Of a DNA stretch of 5,694 bases, positions 1-5,414 are shown one piece after another. The DNA comes from Puniceicoccales bacterium (GTDB lineage: Bacteria > Verrucomicrobiota > Verrucomicrobiia > Opitutales > JAIRLM01): contig JAITFC010000023.1 of the NCBI GenBank assembly GCA_031281635.1, forward strand, positions 1 to 5,694, written 5' to 3'. The translations under genes and the position numbers were made by a program. The notes beneath the pieces were generated by a model. That model did not search any database. It was given only the letters and a program-made list of their open reading frames with translations, and was not told where the DNA came from. Within the stretch, counting starts at the first letter, position 1, and each line of letters begins with the position of its first letter.

Positions 1-449
1 GCCAAACGGTTCTCGTGCAACAGCGCATTGAAACGGCTGAAAAGGTTTACATTCGGCAAATTCCTGCCTTGAGACAGATTGCGCAAGATAATCAGGGCGA
101 TTTGTTGCGCACGTTGAAAATTTTGAGAGATGAAAACGACAAATTGAAGCAGCAGATTGTTTTGTGTGCAAGGAAAATTGAGGATTTGCGGGAAGAGTTG
201 GCTGCAAAAGACATGCAACATGCGTCAATGTTGTCTCGGGAAAACGGGAATCAAGCTGAAAGAAATGTTTCAGGCGCTTCGGTCGATGGACTGCGACAGC
301 ATATTATCGCTAAAGGAGATACGCTTTCGTCCATTAGCTTGCAATGTTACGGCGTGGCTAGCCGTTGGAAGGAAATTTATGAGGCCAATCGCAATGTTCT
401 TCCCTCTCCTGCGCAGCTAAAAATTGGTCTTTCCCTACGTATTCCCTAG
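1..449 (+). CDS. LysM domain protein with coiled coil, 3' part of gene (5' truncated by window)
   Basis: The reading frame is open from the left edge (first full codon at 3) to a TAG stop at 447-449. A GTG at 15 is the first possible start in the window, but it has no Shine-Dalgarno sequence and the frame continues upstream, so the gene most likely begins outside. Counting from the GTG, residues about 25-75 are Leu, Lys, Glu and Asp rich with heptad-like spacing, which suggests a coiled coil. Residues 96-144 form one C-terminal LysM domain: HIIAKGDTLSSIS, then a YGVASRWKEIYEAN helix, ending in LKIGLSLRIP. LysM domains bind N-acetylglucosamine-containing glycans, usually peptidoglycan, so an envelope or periplasmic role is inferred. 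Any signal peptide or lipobox would be upstream and unseen. The role beyond cell-wall binding is unknown. Confidence 0.8.
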   Translation, partial: QTVLVQQRIETAEKVYIRQIPALRQIAQDNQGDLLRTLKILRDENDKLKQQIVLCARKIEDLREELAAKDMQHASMLSRENGNQAERNVSGASVDGLRQHIIAKGDTLSSISLQCYGVASRWKEIYEANRNVLPSPAQLKIGLSLRIP

Positions 450-466
450 GTTGCGGTGCGGGTCCA

Positions 467-510
467 GGGAGCCATGGGCTCCCGGGCGGGGTTTGGGGCA
501 GAGCCCCAAA
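467..510. repeat. Two tandem GC-rich hairpins after the LysM gene
   Basis: Hairpin 1 pairs GGGAGCC (467-473) with GGCTCCC (477-483) around a 3-base loop. Hairpin 2 pairs TTTGGGG (492-498) with CCCCAAA (504-510) around CAGAG. Both stems are 7 bp and perfect. They start 17 bases after the stop codon. No T tract follows either one (TGAATACTATGAAG comes next), so they are not standard intrinsic terminators. The sequence type, a GGGAGCC hairpin followed by GGGGCAGAGCCCC, resembles small dispersed intergenic repeats in several bacterial phyla. They could cap the 3' end of the upstream mRNA. Confidence 0.5.
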
Positions 511-685
511 TGAATACTATGAAGAAAAATAATTGATAACTTTGTTGAATTCTACACATTCTTCTTATTTGACTGTGCGCATTCGAACAATGCTAGTTAA
601 TATGTGCCACCCAATAGCATTTCAAATCCTTTCCTGGTGCGCCAAGCGAGACGATGCAGATTAAAAATTGGCCGAAAATGTGAAG

Positions 686-834
686 TTATTAACATTTTTT
701 TGTCAATAAGTAGGTTTTTTTGTGGATTTCCAACTGTTTATTAACAGGCTATTGACATGTTGTTGACATTGTTTTGTTAACAACTTTACCCCTTTCAGGC
801 TTGTCTGGGAGCGGTTTCTTTTGAGTTATTAACA
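686..834. repeat. Cluster of seven TTATTRACA-like 9-mers, origin- or operator-like
   Basis: Seven near-identical 9-mers lie within 150 bases: TTATTAACA at 686-694, 738-746 and 826-834; CTATTGACA at 749-757; TTGTTGACA at 760-768; TTGTTAACA at 774-782; and TTATTGACA on the minus strand at 701-709. The copies at 738, 749 and 760 start exactly 11 bases apart, about one helical turn. The outer copies at 686 and 826 lie 52 bases outside the inner group on each side (686 to 738 and 774 to 826). The surroundings are AT-rich. The 9-mer fits the DnaA box TTATNCACA except at position 6, where A or G replaces C. TGTGGATTT at 721-729 reads AAATCCACA on the minus strand, seven of nine matches to TTATCCACA. 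A protein-binding iteron array is well supported by repetition; its identity as an origin is inference. Confidence 0.5.
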
Positions 835-839
835 AAAAA

Positions 840-861
840 CAGGGGAGCATAATAATAATAG
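840..861 (+). other. GC patch followed by TAA trinucleotide repeat
   Basis: CAGGGGAGC (840-848) is followed by TAATAATAATAG (850-861), six bases after the last TTATTAACA copy. The order box, short GC-rich spacer, trinucleotide tract is reminiscent of the DnaA-trio unwinding element of bacterial origins, whose repeat is written 3'-(G/A)A(T/A)-5'. Read 3' to 5', the + strand here gives GAT AAT AAT AAT, which fits the motif, but its polarity relative to the neighbouring box appears reversed. A chance AT-rich microsatellite is the alternative. Confidence 0.25.
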
Positions 862-1165
862 GAAAAAAAGGGGGAAAAGTTATTGCGCCGAAAAATGGCC
901 GTTTCGTCACTTCTCTCAACAACTCCGTTTTTTATTTTTTTTGAAACCACGAGGCCAGTGTGTCAGGCGGGGTAGACTTGTTTTCCTCGGGAGTCCTTTG
1001 TCCCGAAGTGCTACGGTTTTTTGTGCTCGGGCAATTGCCGGTGCCGAAAGTGGTCAAGAACGCGCAAAAAGGCCCATGGAACGTCCGTTTCCGCAGCGAC
1101 ATGGGGAGTAAATCATTTTTAAGGGGAAAAGAGCTTCCAGGGGCATTTTTGTGCGTTTTGCGCCA
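862..1165. other. Non-coding stretch with no assigned function
   Basis: I see no convincing gene here. It contains a TTTTTTATTTTTTTT tract at 928-942 without a strong stem before it. A 6-bp inverted repeat, TCGGGA (987-992) and TCCCGA (1001-1006), is followed by six T at 1017-1022, about ten bases after the stem, a poor terminator at best. A + strand frame opening at GTG 960 runs into tRNA-Gly and looks spurious. I recognised no signature of RNase P RNA, SRP RNA, tmRNA or 6S RNA, but a small RNA cannot be excluded by eye. Confidence 0.4.
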
Positions 1166-1167
1166 GA

Positions 1168-1196
1168 GTTACAAATTTACGTCGCCGTGTAAATTT
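1168..1196 (+). promoter_or_regulatory. Palindrome overlapping a possible promoter for tRNA-Gly and prfA
   Basis: AAATTTAC (1173-1180) and GTAAATTT (1189-1196) form an 8-bp perfect inverted repeat around GTCGCCGT. A possible -35 GTTACA (1168-1173) and -10 TAAATT (1190-1195), each four of six to consensus with a 16-base spacer, would start transcription about 35 bases before tRNA-Gly. The palindrome would then cover the spacer and the -10, an arrangement typical of an operator. Several T follow the right arm, so a weak AT-rich terminator hairpin is an alternative. Confidence 0.3.
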
Positions 1197-1238
1197 TTCT
1201 TGCTCCGGAGGCCGTGTTCTCCAAGAAAGCTGGCGAAT

Positions 1239-1312
1239 GCGGGTGTAGTATAGCGGCAATACGCGAGCTTCCCAAGCTTGAGCGGAGGGTTCAATTCCCT
1301 CCACCCGCACCA
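1239..1312 (+). tRNA. tRNA-Gly (anticodon CCC)
   Basis: The full cloverleaf folds by eye. The acceptor GCGGGTG pairs with CACCCGC without mismatch. The D stem is GTAT/ATAC. The anticodon stem CGAGC/GCTTG (one G-T pair) closes a TTCCCAA loop with anticodon CCC at 1271-1273, decoding GGG. The variable loop is 4 bases, the T stem is GAGGG/CCCTC with loop TTCAATT, the discriminator is A, and CCA (1310-1312) is encoded. It ends 8 bases before the prfA start codon, so the two are probably co-transcribed and the tRNA must be cut out of the prfA message. Confidence 0.96.
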
Positions 1313-1320
1313 CATGCGCC

Positions 1321-2409
1321 ATGGAACACATCCCCCCCATAGAGAATTTTCGGCGGCGCTACGACGAGCTGGTCGAGCAAATGTCCGATCCGTCGTTTTA
1401 CGGCAATCGACAGCGGGCGGCGGAAATTTCTCGGGAGAGGCGGCGTTTGGAACAGGTATTGGACGCCCACGGAAAGTGCCAAAAATTGCAAAACAATTTG
1501 CGTGAAGTAGAAAATTTTTTGGCGGACGAAGCTCAGGACGAAGAACTTACAGCGTTAGCACGGGAAGAGTTGCCGCAACTGCGCGAAAAATTGGAGCGGG
1601 CAGAATTTTTTCTACTTGGACTTATGATTCCCGAAGAGGCGGCAGATTCGAAAAATATTATTGTGGAAATTCGGGCAGGGACGGGCGGTGACGAGGCTTC
1701 CATTTTTGCGGGGGACTTGTATCGCATGTATTTGCGTTTTTGCGAGAGTAGTGGCTTTGCGACGGAATCCCTCGGTGCCCATGTTTCCGAATGCGGAGGC
1801 TATAAGGAAGTTGTTTTTTCCGTTTCCGGTGAAAATGTTCGTAAAACATTCAAATACGAAAGCGGCGTGCACCGCGTGCAGAGAGTGCCGGTTACCGAGG
1901 CCAATGGCCGCATACATACTTCCGCCGCAACGGTTGCGGTCCTCCAAGAAGCGGAAGAGGTGGATGTGTATATCGCTCCAGAAGAACTCGCAATCACGGT
2001 TTGTCGGGCCAGCGGACCCGGCGGCCAGGGCGTCAATACCACCGATTCCGCCGTGCAAATCCTTCACAAACCGAGCGGCATGATTGTCATTTGCGCCGAC
2101 GAAAGGTCTCAGCAAAAAAATCGCGTCAAAGCGATGAAGGTCCTACGCGCTAGATTGTTAGAAAAAAAACAGACGGAAGAACGTGAGAAATATGCCAGTG
2201 ATCGGCGCAGTCAAGTGGGTTCGGGGGATCGTTCGGAGCGCATCAGGACGTATAATTTTCCGCAGAGCCGCCTGACGGATCATCGCATCGGACTTACCTT
2301 GTACAGTTTACCGCAAATAATGGAAGGAAATCTCGGCGAAGTCATTGGCGCGTTGCAAAATGCTGCGTTGAAGACGCAAATTTCAGCTCTGTTGCAAGCG
2401 TCCCATTAG
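1321..2409 (+). CDS. prfA: Peptide chain release factor 1 (RF1)
   Basis: This 362-residue class I release factor recognises UAA and UAG in the ribosomal A site and triggers hydrolysis of peptidyl-tRNA. Stop-codon recognition is given by the PxT tripeptide, here PVT at residues 190-192, inside HRVQRVPVTEANGRIHTSA; RF2 would have SPF. The catalytic GGQ lies at 234-236 in SGPGGQGVNTTDSA; its Gln is normally methylated by PrmC. GTGGDEASIFAGDLYRMY (120-137) is another family hallmark. The length matches E. coli RF1 (360 residues). ATG 1321 is chosen because the next in-frame ATG (codon 21) would remove the first family helix. No Shine-Dalgarno precedes it: the upstream bases are the tRNA-Gly 3' end. 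A run of seven C lies at codons 4-6. The gene ends in TAG, a codon read by RF1 but not RF2. No prmC follows. Confidence 0.97.
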   Translation: MEHIPPIENFRRRYDELVEQMSDPSFYGNRQRAAEISRERRRLEQVLDAHGKCQKLQNNLREVENFLADEAQDEELTALAREELPQLREKLERAEFFLLGLMIPEEAADSKNIIVEIRAGTGGDEASIFAGDLYRMYLRFCESSGFATESLGAHVSECGGYKEVVFSVSGENVRKTFKYESGVHRVQRVPVTEANGRIHTSAATVAVLQEAEEVDVYIAPEELAITVCRASGPGGQGVNTTDSAVQILHKPSGMIVICADERSQQKNRVKAMKVLRARLLEKKQTEEREKYASDRRSQVGSGDRSERIRTYNFPQSRLTDHRIGLTLYSLPQIMEGNLGEVIGALQNAALKTQISALLQASH

Positions 2410-2414
2410 CCTTT

Positions 2415-2442
2415 GGTCCGGACCCGCTCGTGCACGTACGGG
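2415..2442 (+). terminator. GC-rich inverted repeats after prfA, possible transcript end
   Basis: A perfect 10-base palindrome GGTCCGGACC (2415-2424) overlaps the start of a second imperfect stem, CCCG (2423-2426) with CGGG (2439-2442), which encloses the palindrome CGTGCACG (2429-2436). No T tract follows directly; the long T run lies some 60 bases further on. The position just after the prfA stop suggests 3'-end structure, but the evidence for true intrinsic termination is weak. Confidence 0.25.
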
Positions 2443-2489
2443 CGGCGGCGAGTCGATTTGCGTCAGCAACTAATTCTTTCAGAAACATC

Positions 2490-2520
2490 TTGCTTTTTCT
2501 CTTTTTTTTTTTTTTATTAG
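2490..2520 (+). promoter_or_regulatory. Run of 14 T in a possible tRNA-Val promoter
   Basis: Positions 2502-2515 are an unbroken run of 14 T, ending 12 bases before tRNA-Val. A possible -35 TTGCTT (2490-2495) and -10 TATTAG (2515-2520) would be separated by 19 bases, most of them in the T run, with the start near the tRNA 5' end. If this is the promoter, any change in run length would alter the spacing. The run could instead belong to a termination region for the prfA transcript, but the only stem next to it, AGAAA (2481-2485) with TTTCT (2496-2500), is weak. Confidence 0.25.
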
Positions 2521-2527
2521 GCGCGTA

Positions 2528-2604
2528 GGGGGGTTAGCTCAGTTGGTTAGAGCATCAGCATGACACGCTGGGGGCCGCTGGTTCGAGTCCAGTACCTCCC
2601 ACCA
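2528..2604 (+). tRNA. tRNA-Val (anticodon GAC)
   Basis: The acceptor GGGGGGT pairs with ACCTCCC (one G-T), the D stem is GCTC/GAGC, and the anticodon stem TCAGC/GCTGG closes an ATGACAC loop with anticodon GAC at 2562-2564, decoding GTC and GTT. The variable loop is 5 bases, the T stem is GCTGG/CCAGT with loop TTCGAGT, the discriminator is A, and CCA (2602-2604) is encoded. Positions 32 and 38 are A and C, less usual than the pyrimidine at 32 in E. coli tRNA-Val(GAC). The rest is regular. Confidence 0.95.
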
Positions 2605-2713
2605 GATTCTCAGTGCGGCTTTGCGAAGGGTAGAAATAATTTAATGAAAGAATTTCTAGTGTGATCTTGGCGTGCTTTAGGCGAAAAAAGTGGATTGTAA
2701 AAGGTGGCATTCT

Positions 2714-2743
2714 TTGGTGCAAAAACCTATCAGGCATTAAAAT
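2714..2743 (+). promoter_or_regulatory. Possible promoter of the triple-LysM gene
   Basis: A -10-like TAAAAT (2738-2743, five of six to consensus) lies 18 bases after TTGGTG (2714-2719, which matches only the TTG of a -35). Transcription would begin near 2750 and give a leader of roughly 58 bases before ATG 2808. The prediction rests mainly on the -10 box and the location. Confidence 0.3.
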
Positions 2744-2745
2744 AT

Positions 2746-2795
2746 TTGCGAATAATTTGCAAATTTGATTGCAAAAGTCCTTCATGCCGTTGCAA
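2746..2795. repeat. Helically phased TTGCAA repeats
   Basis: TTGCGA (2746) and TTGCAA (2757, 2769, 2790) start at intervals of 11, 12 and 21 bases, close to one, one and two turns of B-DNA. The first two lie in longer palindromic contexts, ATTTGCGAAT (2744-2753) and ATTTGCAAAT (2755-2764). They overlap the likely start of transcription and the leader of the LysM gene, so they could be an operator bound on one face of the helix. Confidence 0.35.
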
Positions 2796-2807
2796 TAGCA
2801 GCGTCGC

Positions 2808-3677
2808 ATGAGGTGGTACGGATACATTGGGGGAGTGCTGTGGGTCGGTTTCGGTCTTTTGCAAACCGGTTGCGCAAGTTTTGGGCGGTCCAGTCATAGA
2901 AAGGTGTGCGTGGATTCGGCGCCGGCCTATTCGCGGAGTGCCCGACTTGGGGATGGAGACGAACTTGCCCAGGAGTACTTGCGCACGCGACCGCGGAGAC
3001 CGGAGCATTTGTTAACTTACGAGTCCTACGTGGCGGTGAGAGGGGATAGTTACTGGCTGATTGCGAAGAGGTTCAACATTTCTCTCGAAGATCTTTTGAA
3101 CGCCAACGGTGCGACAAAGACAGACATCCTGCGCATCGGTCAAGAGGTGCAAATTCCTGTGCGTAAATCAGTTTCCGTATCCTTCACAAACCATGTCGTC
3201 CGTCGAGGAGAGACGCTTTCGTCCATCGCCCGCGAATATTCCACGTCGGTGGCGGAGTTGCGCGGTGCCAATGAGTTGCCCGACGACCAATTGCGTGTCG
3301 GACAGCAAATTGTTATCCCCGTGGGTAACGCCGTAACCGTTGGTTCATTAGCAACTTCTCAAAAATCAGCGGCTGGGCATGAGACGTGCGAGTATGTCGT
3401 TCGCCGGGGAGACACTTTATCCCGCATTGCCGCTGAGAATGGTATGAGTACAAAGGAGTTAATCGCACTTAACGGCATCAAAGAGCCGAACCACATTCGC
3501 GAAGGACAACGTCTAATCGTGCGAAATAATCCGGCGCAGCAGGCGAGTACGGTGGAACTTCCAAAAAAAGCAGCGGGAACTGCCCAGATAAATAGCAAAC
3601 AGCCCGCAGCAAAGCGCTTCGATGATGATCTCCTCGGGCTGTTCGACGACGGCGAATTGTTCAATGTTTCCAATTAG
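2808..3677 (+). CDS. Putative lipoprotein with three LysM domains
   Basis: The 289-residue protein starts with a short hydrophobic segment (residues 5-20) ending LLQTGC, so Cys22 is the likely lipidated residue; Gln at -3 is an unusual lipobox base residue and the n-region has only Arg2. Three LysM domains follow: about 73-117 (YVAVRGDSYWLIAKRF to GQEVQIPV), 128-171 (HVVRRGETLSSIAREY to GQQIVIPV) and 196-238 (YVVRRGDTLSRIAAEN to GQRLIV). The linker after the third is Ala, Gln and Lys rich, and the tail (271-285) is acidic with FDDDLLGLFDD. No catalytic domain is visible, so it probably binds peptidoglycan as a structural or scaffold protein. ATG 2808 is preferred although no clear Shine-Dalgarno precedes it; a GTG at 2835 would remove the basic residue of the signal. 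It stands alone between tRNA genes and ends in TAG. Confidence 0.9.
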   Translation: MRWYGYIGGVLWVGFGLLQTGCASFGRSSHRKVCVDSAPAYSRSARLGDGDELAQEYLRTRPRRPEHLLTYESYVAVRGDSYWLIAKRFNISLEDLLNANGATKTDILRIGQEVQIPVRKSVSVSFTNHVVRRGETLSSIAREYSTSVAELRGANELPDDQLRVGQQIVIPVGNAVTVGSLATSQKSAAGHETCEYVVRRGDTLSRIAAENGMSTKELIALNGIKEPNHIREGQRLIVRNNPAQQASTVELPKKAAGTAQINSKQPAAKRFDDDLLGLFDDGELFNVSN

Positions 3678-3810
3678 GGCTTCCATGGTTCCGGTGACGC
3701 GCGAAATGTTCTACGGAAAGTAGGACACCACGACGAACGTTTTGCGGAGCCGCCCGTGCAGGTCTGGGAGAATTCCCCAATAAAGTTTGGGAAAATGATT
3801 TAAAAAAGGC

Positions 3811-3839
3811 TTGACAGTCCATTTTTTGCCAGCGATGGT
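3811..3839 (+). promoter_or_regulatory. Candidate promoter of tRNA-fMet
   Basis: A perfect -35 hexamer TTGACA (3811-3816) is followed after 17 bases by GATGGT (3834-3839), which matches the -10 consensus at only three positions. The start would fall at or very near the tRNA 5' end (3845), so a slightly different -10 register may be used. No other good -35 lies in the 167 bases between the LysM gene and the tRNA, where I see no gene and no convincing terminator. Confidence 0.4.
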
Positions 3840-3844
3840 CCTCA

Positions 3845-3921
<77 letters not shown>

Positions 3922-3938
3922 AAAATTTTGAGTCTAGT

Positions 3939-3962
3939 GGCCGTTTCCGGAGGGAGACGGCC
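3939..3962 (+). terminator. Strong hairpin 17 bases after tRNA-fMet
   Basis: GGCCGTTTCC (3939-3948) pairs over 10 bp, with one G-T wobble, with GGAGACGGCC (3953-3962) around a GGAG loop. Only AAATTTGTTG follows, so the T tract is short and interrupted. It is placed where a tRNA terminator would be expected, but it also lies in what should be the element's attachment arm. It could therefore be part of the integration site or shield the integrase from tRNA transcription. Confidence 0.4.
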
Positions 3963-4000
3963 AAATTTGTTGCAAAATTCTGACGAAAAATCTCGCCTGT

Positions 4001-4024
4001 GTCCAAGGATGTGGCTACTTGGAC
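4001..4024. repeat. Inverted repeat in the integrase leader
   Basis: GTCCAAG (4001-4007) and CTTGGAC (4018-4024) form a 7-bp perfect inverted repeat around a 10-base spacer. CCTGTG also occurs beside each arm, at 3996-4001 and 4024-4029, as a direct repeat. The pair lies between the tRNA and the integrase start, where arm-type integrase or directionality-factor sites are usually found. The stretch 3963-4098 otherwise holds no gene; the integrase frame is open through it but lacks a credible start. Confidence 0.25.
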
Positions 4025-4098
4025 CTGTGGCGTGGTTCCAGGATGAGCAGAGGTCTTCCCAATGTTCCAGAAGTGAAAATCCAACAAAGGGGAGACGT

Positions 4099-5409
4099 AT
4101 GGGCGTAATCTTGAAAAAGGGCCGTGATGGGCAACCGAGGCGAACATGGTATGGAGTCTATGAGCTAAAGGGCCGACGGCATGAGGTGAATCTTGGCATC
4201 GTAATCGGAGGAATCCCGCCAAAAACTTTGCGTGATTTCGGCGATATCGCCTTCGAGCGATCACGGGTGAAAGCACAGGAGAAGCTGAATGCCATTGTCG
4301 ACGAAGCGAAAACGGCAAAACACGCTGAAAGGATTTTGGAGCGACTCTATGAGCATAAAACTGGCGATGCACCACCCAGTGTCCCACTGCATGAGTTGAT
4401 CGAAAGGTGGAAACAGATTCCACGTGGTAAGCAGCTTTGCGAACAATATGTGGCCGTATGTTCAGCAACCCTGCGGCGATTTTTGAAGTCCATTTCAGAG
4501 ATAAACGCCAATGTTATCGATCTTACTGAGGTTACCCTTCCGATGATCACGGCTTTCCTAGAGGCCGAGGAACGGCGCGGAGTGGCTCCGAAAACGTACA
4601 ATGCCTCCATCACTTTGCTGAAAACGATGTGGAAAAACCTCTTGCCAGGATTTCCCAATCCACTGTTGAAGATTCCTTCCAAAAAGGCGGATACGCGGTT
4701 TCGGCGACCATGCTCCGAAGATCAACTACAAAAAATTCTCGTAGCCGCTCAGAACGATCTATTCATCTACCCAATCATTGTGACCGGGATGTGCACCGCC
4801 ATGCGTCGTGGTGACTGTTGTGGATTGCGTTGGAATGATGTGGACATGCAAGGTGGTTTCATCTCGGTTGTGACGGCAAAAAATAGGGCACGCGTAGAAA
4901 TCCCTATTTGGCCACTGTTTTCCGAAGTACTAAAACTGGCCGCCAAGGAAAAAATTGATGAATTCGTCTTTTCAAAGCAGGCGGCAATGTATCGTAGGAA
5001 TCCCGACGGTATCACTATGCGTGTAAAAAAGATACTGCGGCAGGCTGGTATTCTCGCAGAAGACAGCTGCAATGTGGGGCCGAGGCTGCGAAATGCATCA
5101 GCCTACGATTTTCACTCTTTTCGTGTAACTTGGGTAACACTGGCCCTATCGAGTGGAGTCCCCATCGAACTTGTCCGCCGCGTTACGGGACATTCAACGG
5201 TGGAAGTGGTACTGAGACATTACCATCAACCAGAACGAGATCATTTTCGCCGTGTTCTGGAAGATAAAATGCCGGCATTCATGGCGGCAAGGTTGAATGG
5301 CTCGGCTGCCATAGACGATGCCATAGGGCGTTTAAAGGAACTAATCGTCGACTTGGATCGAAATAACTTTTCCCAGAGAAGGGGGCAAATTCTTGAAATA
5401 GTGAGGTAA
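4099..5409 (+). CDS. Tyrosine recombinase / phage-type integrase
   Basis: The 436-residue protein has the complete catalytic set of the tyrosine recombinase family: Arg236 (TAMRRGDCCGLRW), Lys261 (VTAKNRARVEIPI), His339 and Arg342 (DFHSFRVTW), His365 (TGHS) and nucleophile Tyr375 (LRHYHQPE). Residues 1-45 are basic and strand-rich, like an arm-binding domain; about 95-185 look like the helical core-binding domain. A 60-residue tail follows the tyrosine. ATG 4099 is chosen because AAGGGGAG lies at 4087-4094, just upstream; the frame stays open back into tRNA-fMet, but those 68 codons would overlap the tRNA and have no family-like content. It should cut and rejoin DNA at the tRNA-fMet 3' end to integrate or excise the element. 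No frameshift is seen, so it may be active. Any excisionase would be beyond the window or absent. Confidence 0.93.
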   Translation: MGVILKKGRDGQPRRTWYGVYELKGRRHEVNLGIVIGGIPPKTLRDFGDIAFERSRVKAQEKLNAIVDEAKTAKHAERILERLYEHKTGDAPPSVPLHELIERWKQIPRGKQLCEQYVAVCSATLRRFLKSISEINANVIDLTEVTLPMITAFLEAEERRGVAPKTYNASITLLKTMWKNLLPGFPNPLLKIPSKKADTRFRRPCSEDQLQKILVAAQNDLFIYPIIVTGMCTAMRRGDCCGLRWNDVDMQGGFISVVTAKNRARVEIPIWPLFSEVLKLAAKEKIDEFVFSKQAAMYRRNPDGITMRVKKILRQAGILAEDSCNVGPRLRNASAYDFHSFRVTWVTLALSSGVPIELVRRVTGHSTVEVVLRHYHQPERDHFRRVLEDKMPAFMAARLNGSAAIDDAIGRLKELIVDLDRNNFSQRRGQILEIVR

Positions 5410-5414
5410 ATGAA

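Noticed and set aside
752..768. TTGACA hexamers at 752-757 and 763-768 as -35 promoter boxes
   Set aside because: No -10-like hexamer lies 16-18 bases downstream (TGTTAA and TTACCC are found), and both hexamers are part of the repeated 9-mer.
960..1253. Plus-strand frame of 97 codons from GTG 960, with GAGG upstream
   Set aside because: It runs into tRNA-Gly, has low-complexity Phe/Arg/Pro/Lys composition and no recognisable domain. The GAGG is the only point in its favour.
1119..1340. Minus-strand frame encoding VEGIEPSAQAWEARVLPLYYT
   Set aside because: This is the well-known spurious protein produced by translating the complement of a tRNA-Gly gene; it covers tRNA-Gly and the prfA start.
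1612..2115. Long minus-strand frame of 167 codons inside prfA
   Set aside because: It is a shadow of the strongly conserved prfA frame, with no ribosome binding site or family features.
2555..2827. Minus-strand frame ending in VGGTGLEPAAPSVSC
   Set aside because: It is the antisense translation of tRNA-Val, a common annotation artefact, with no credible start or family.
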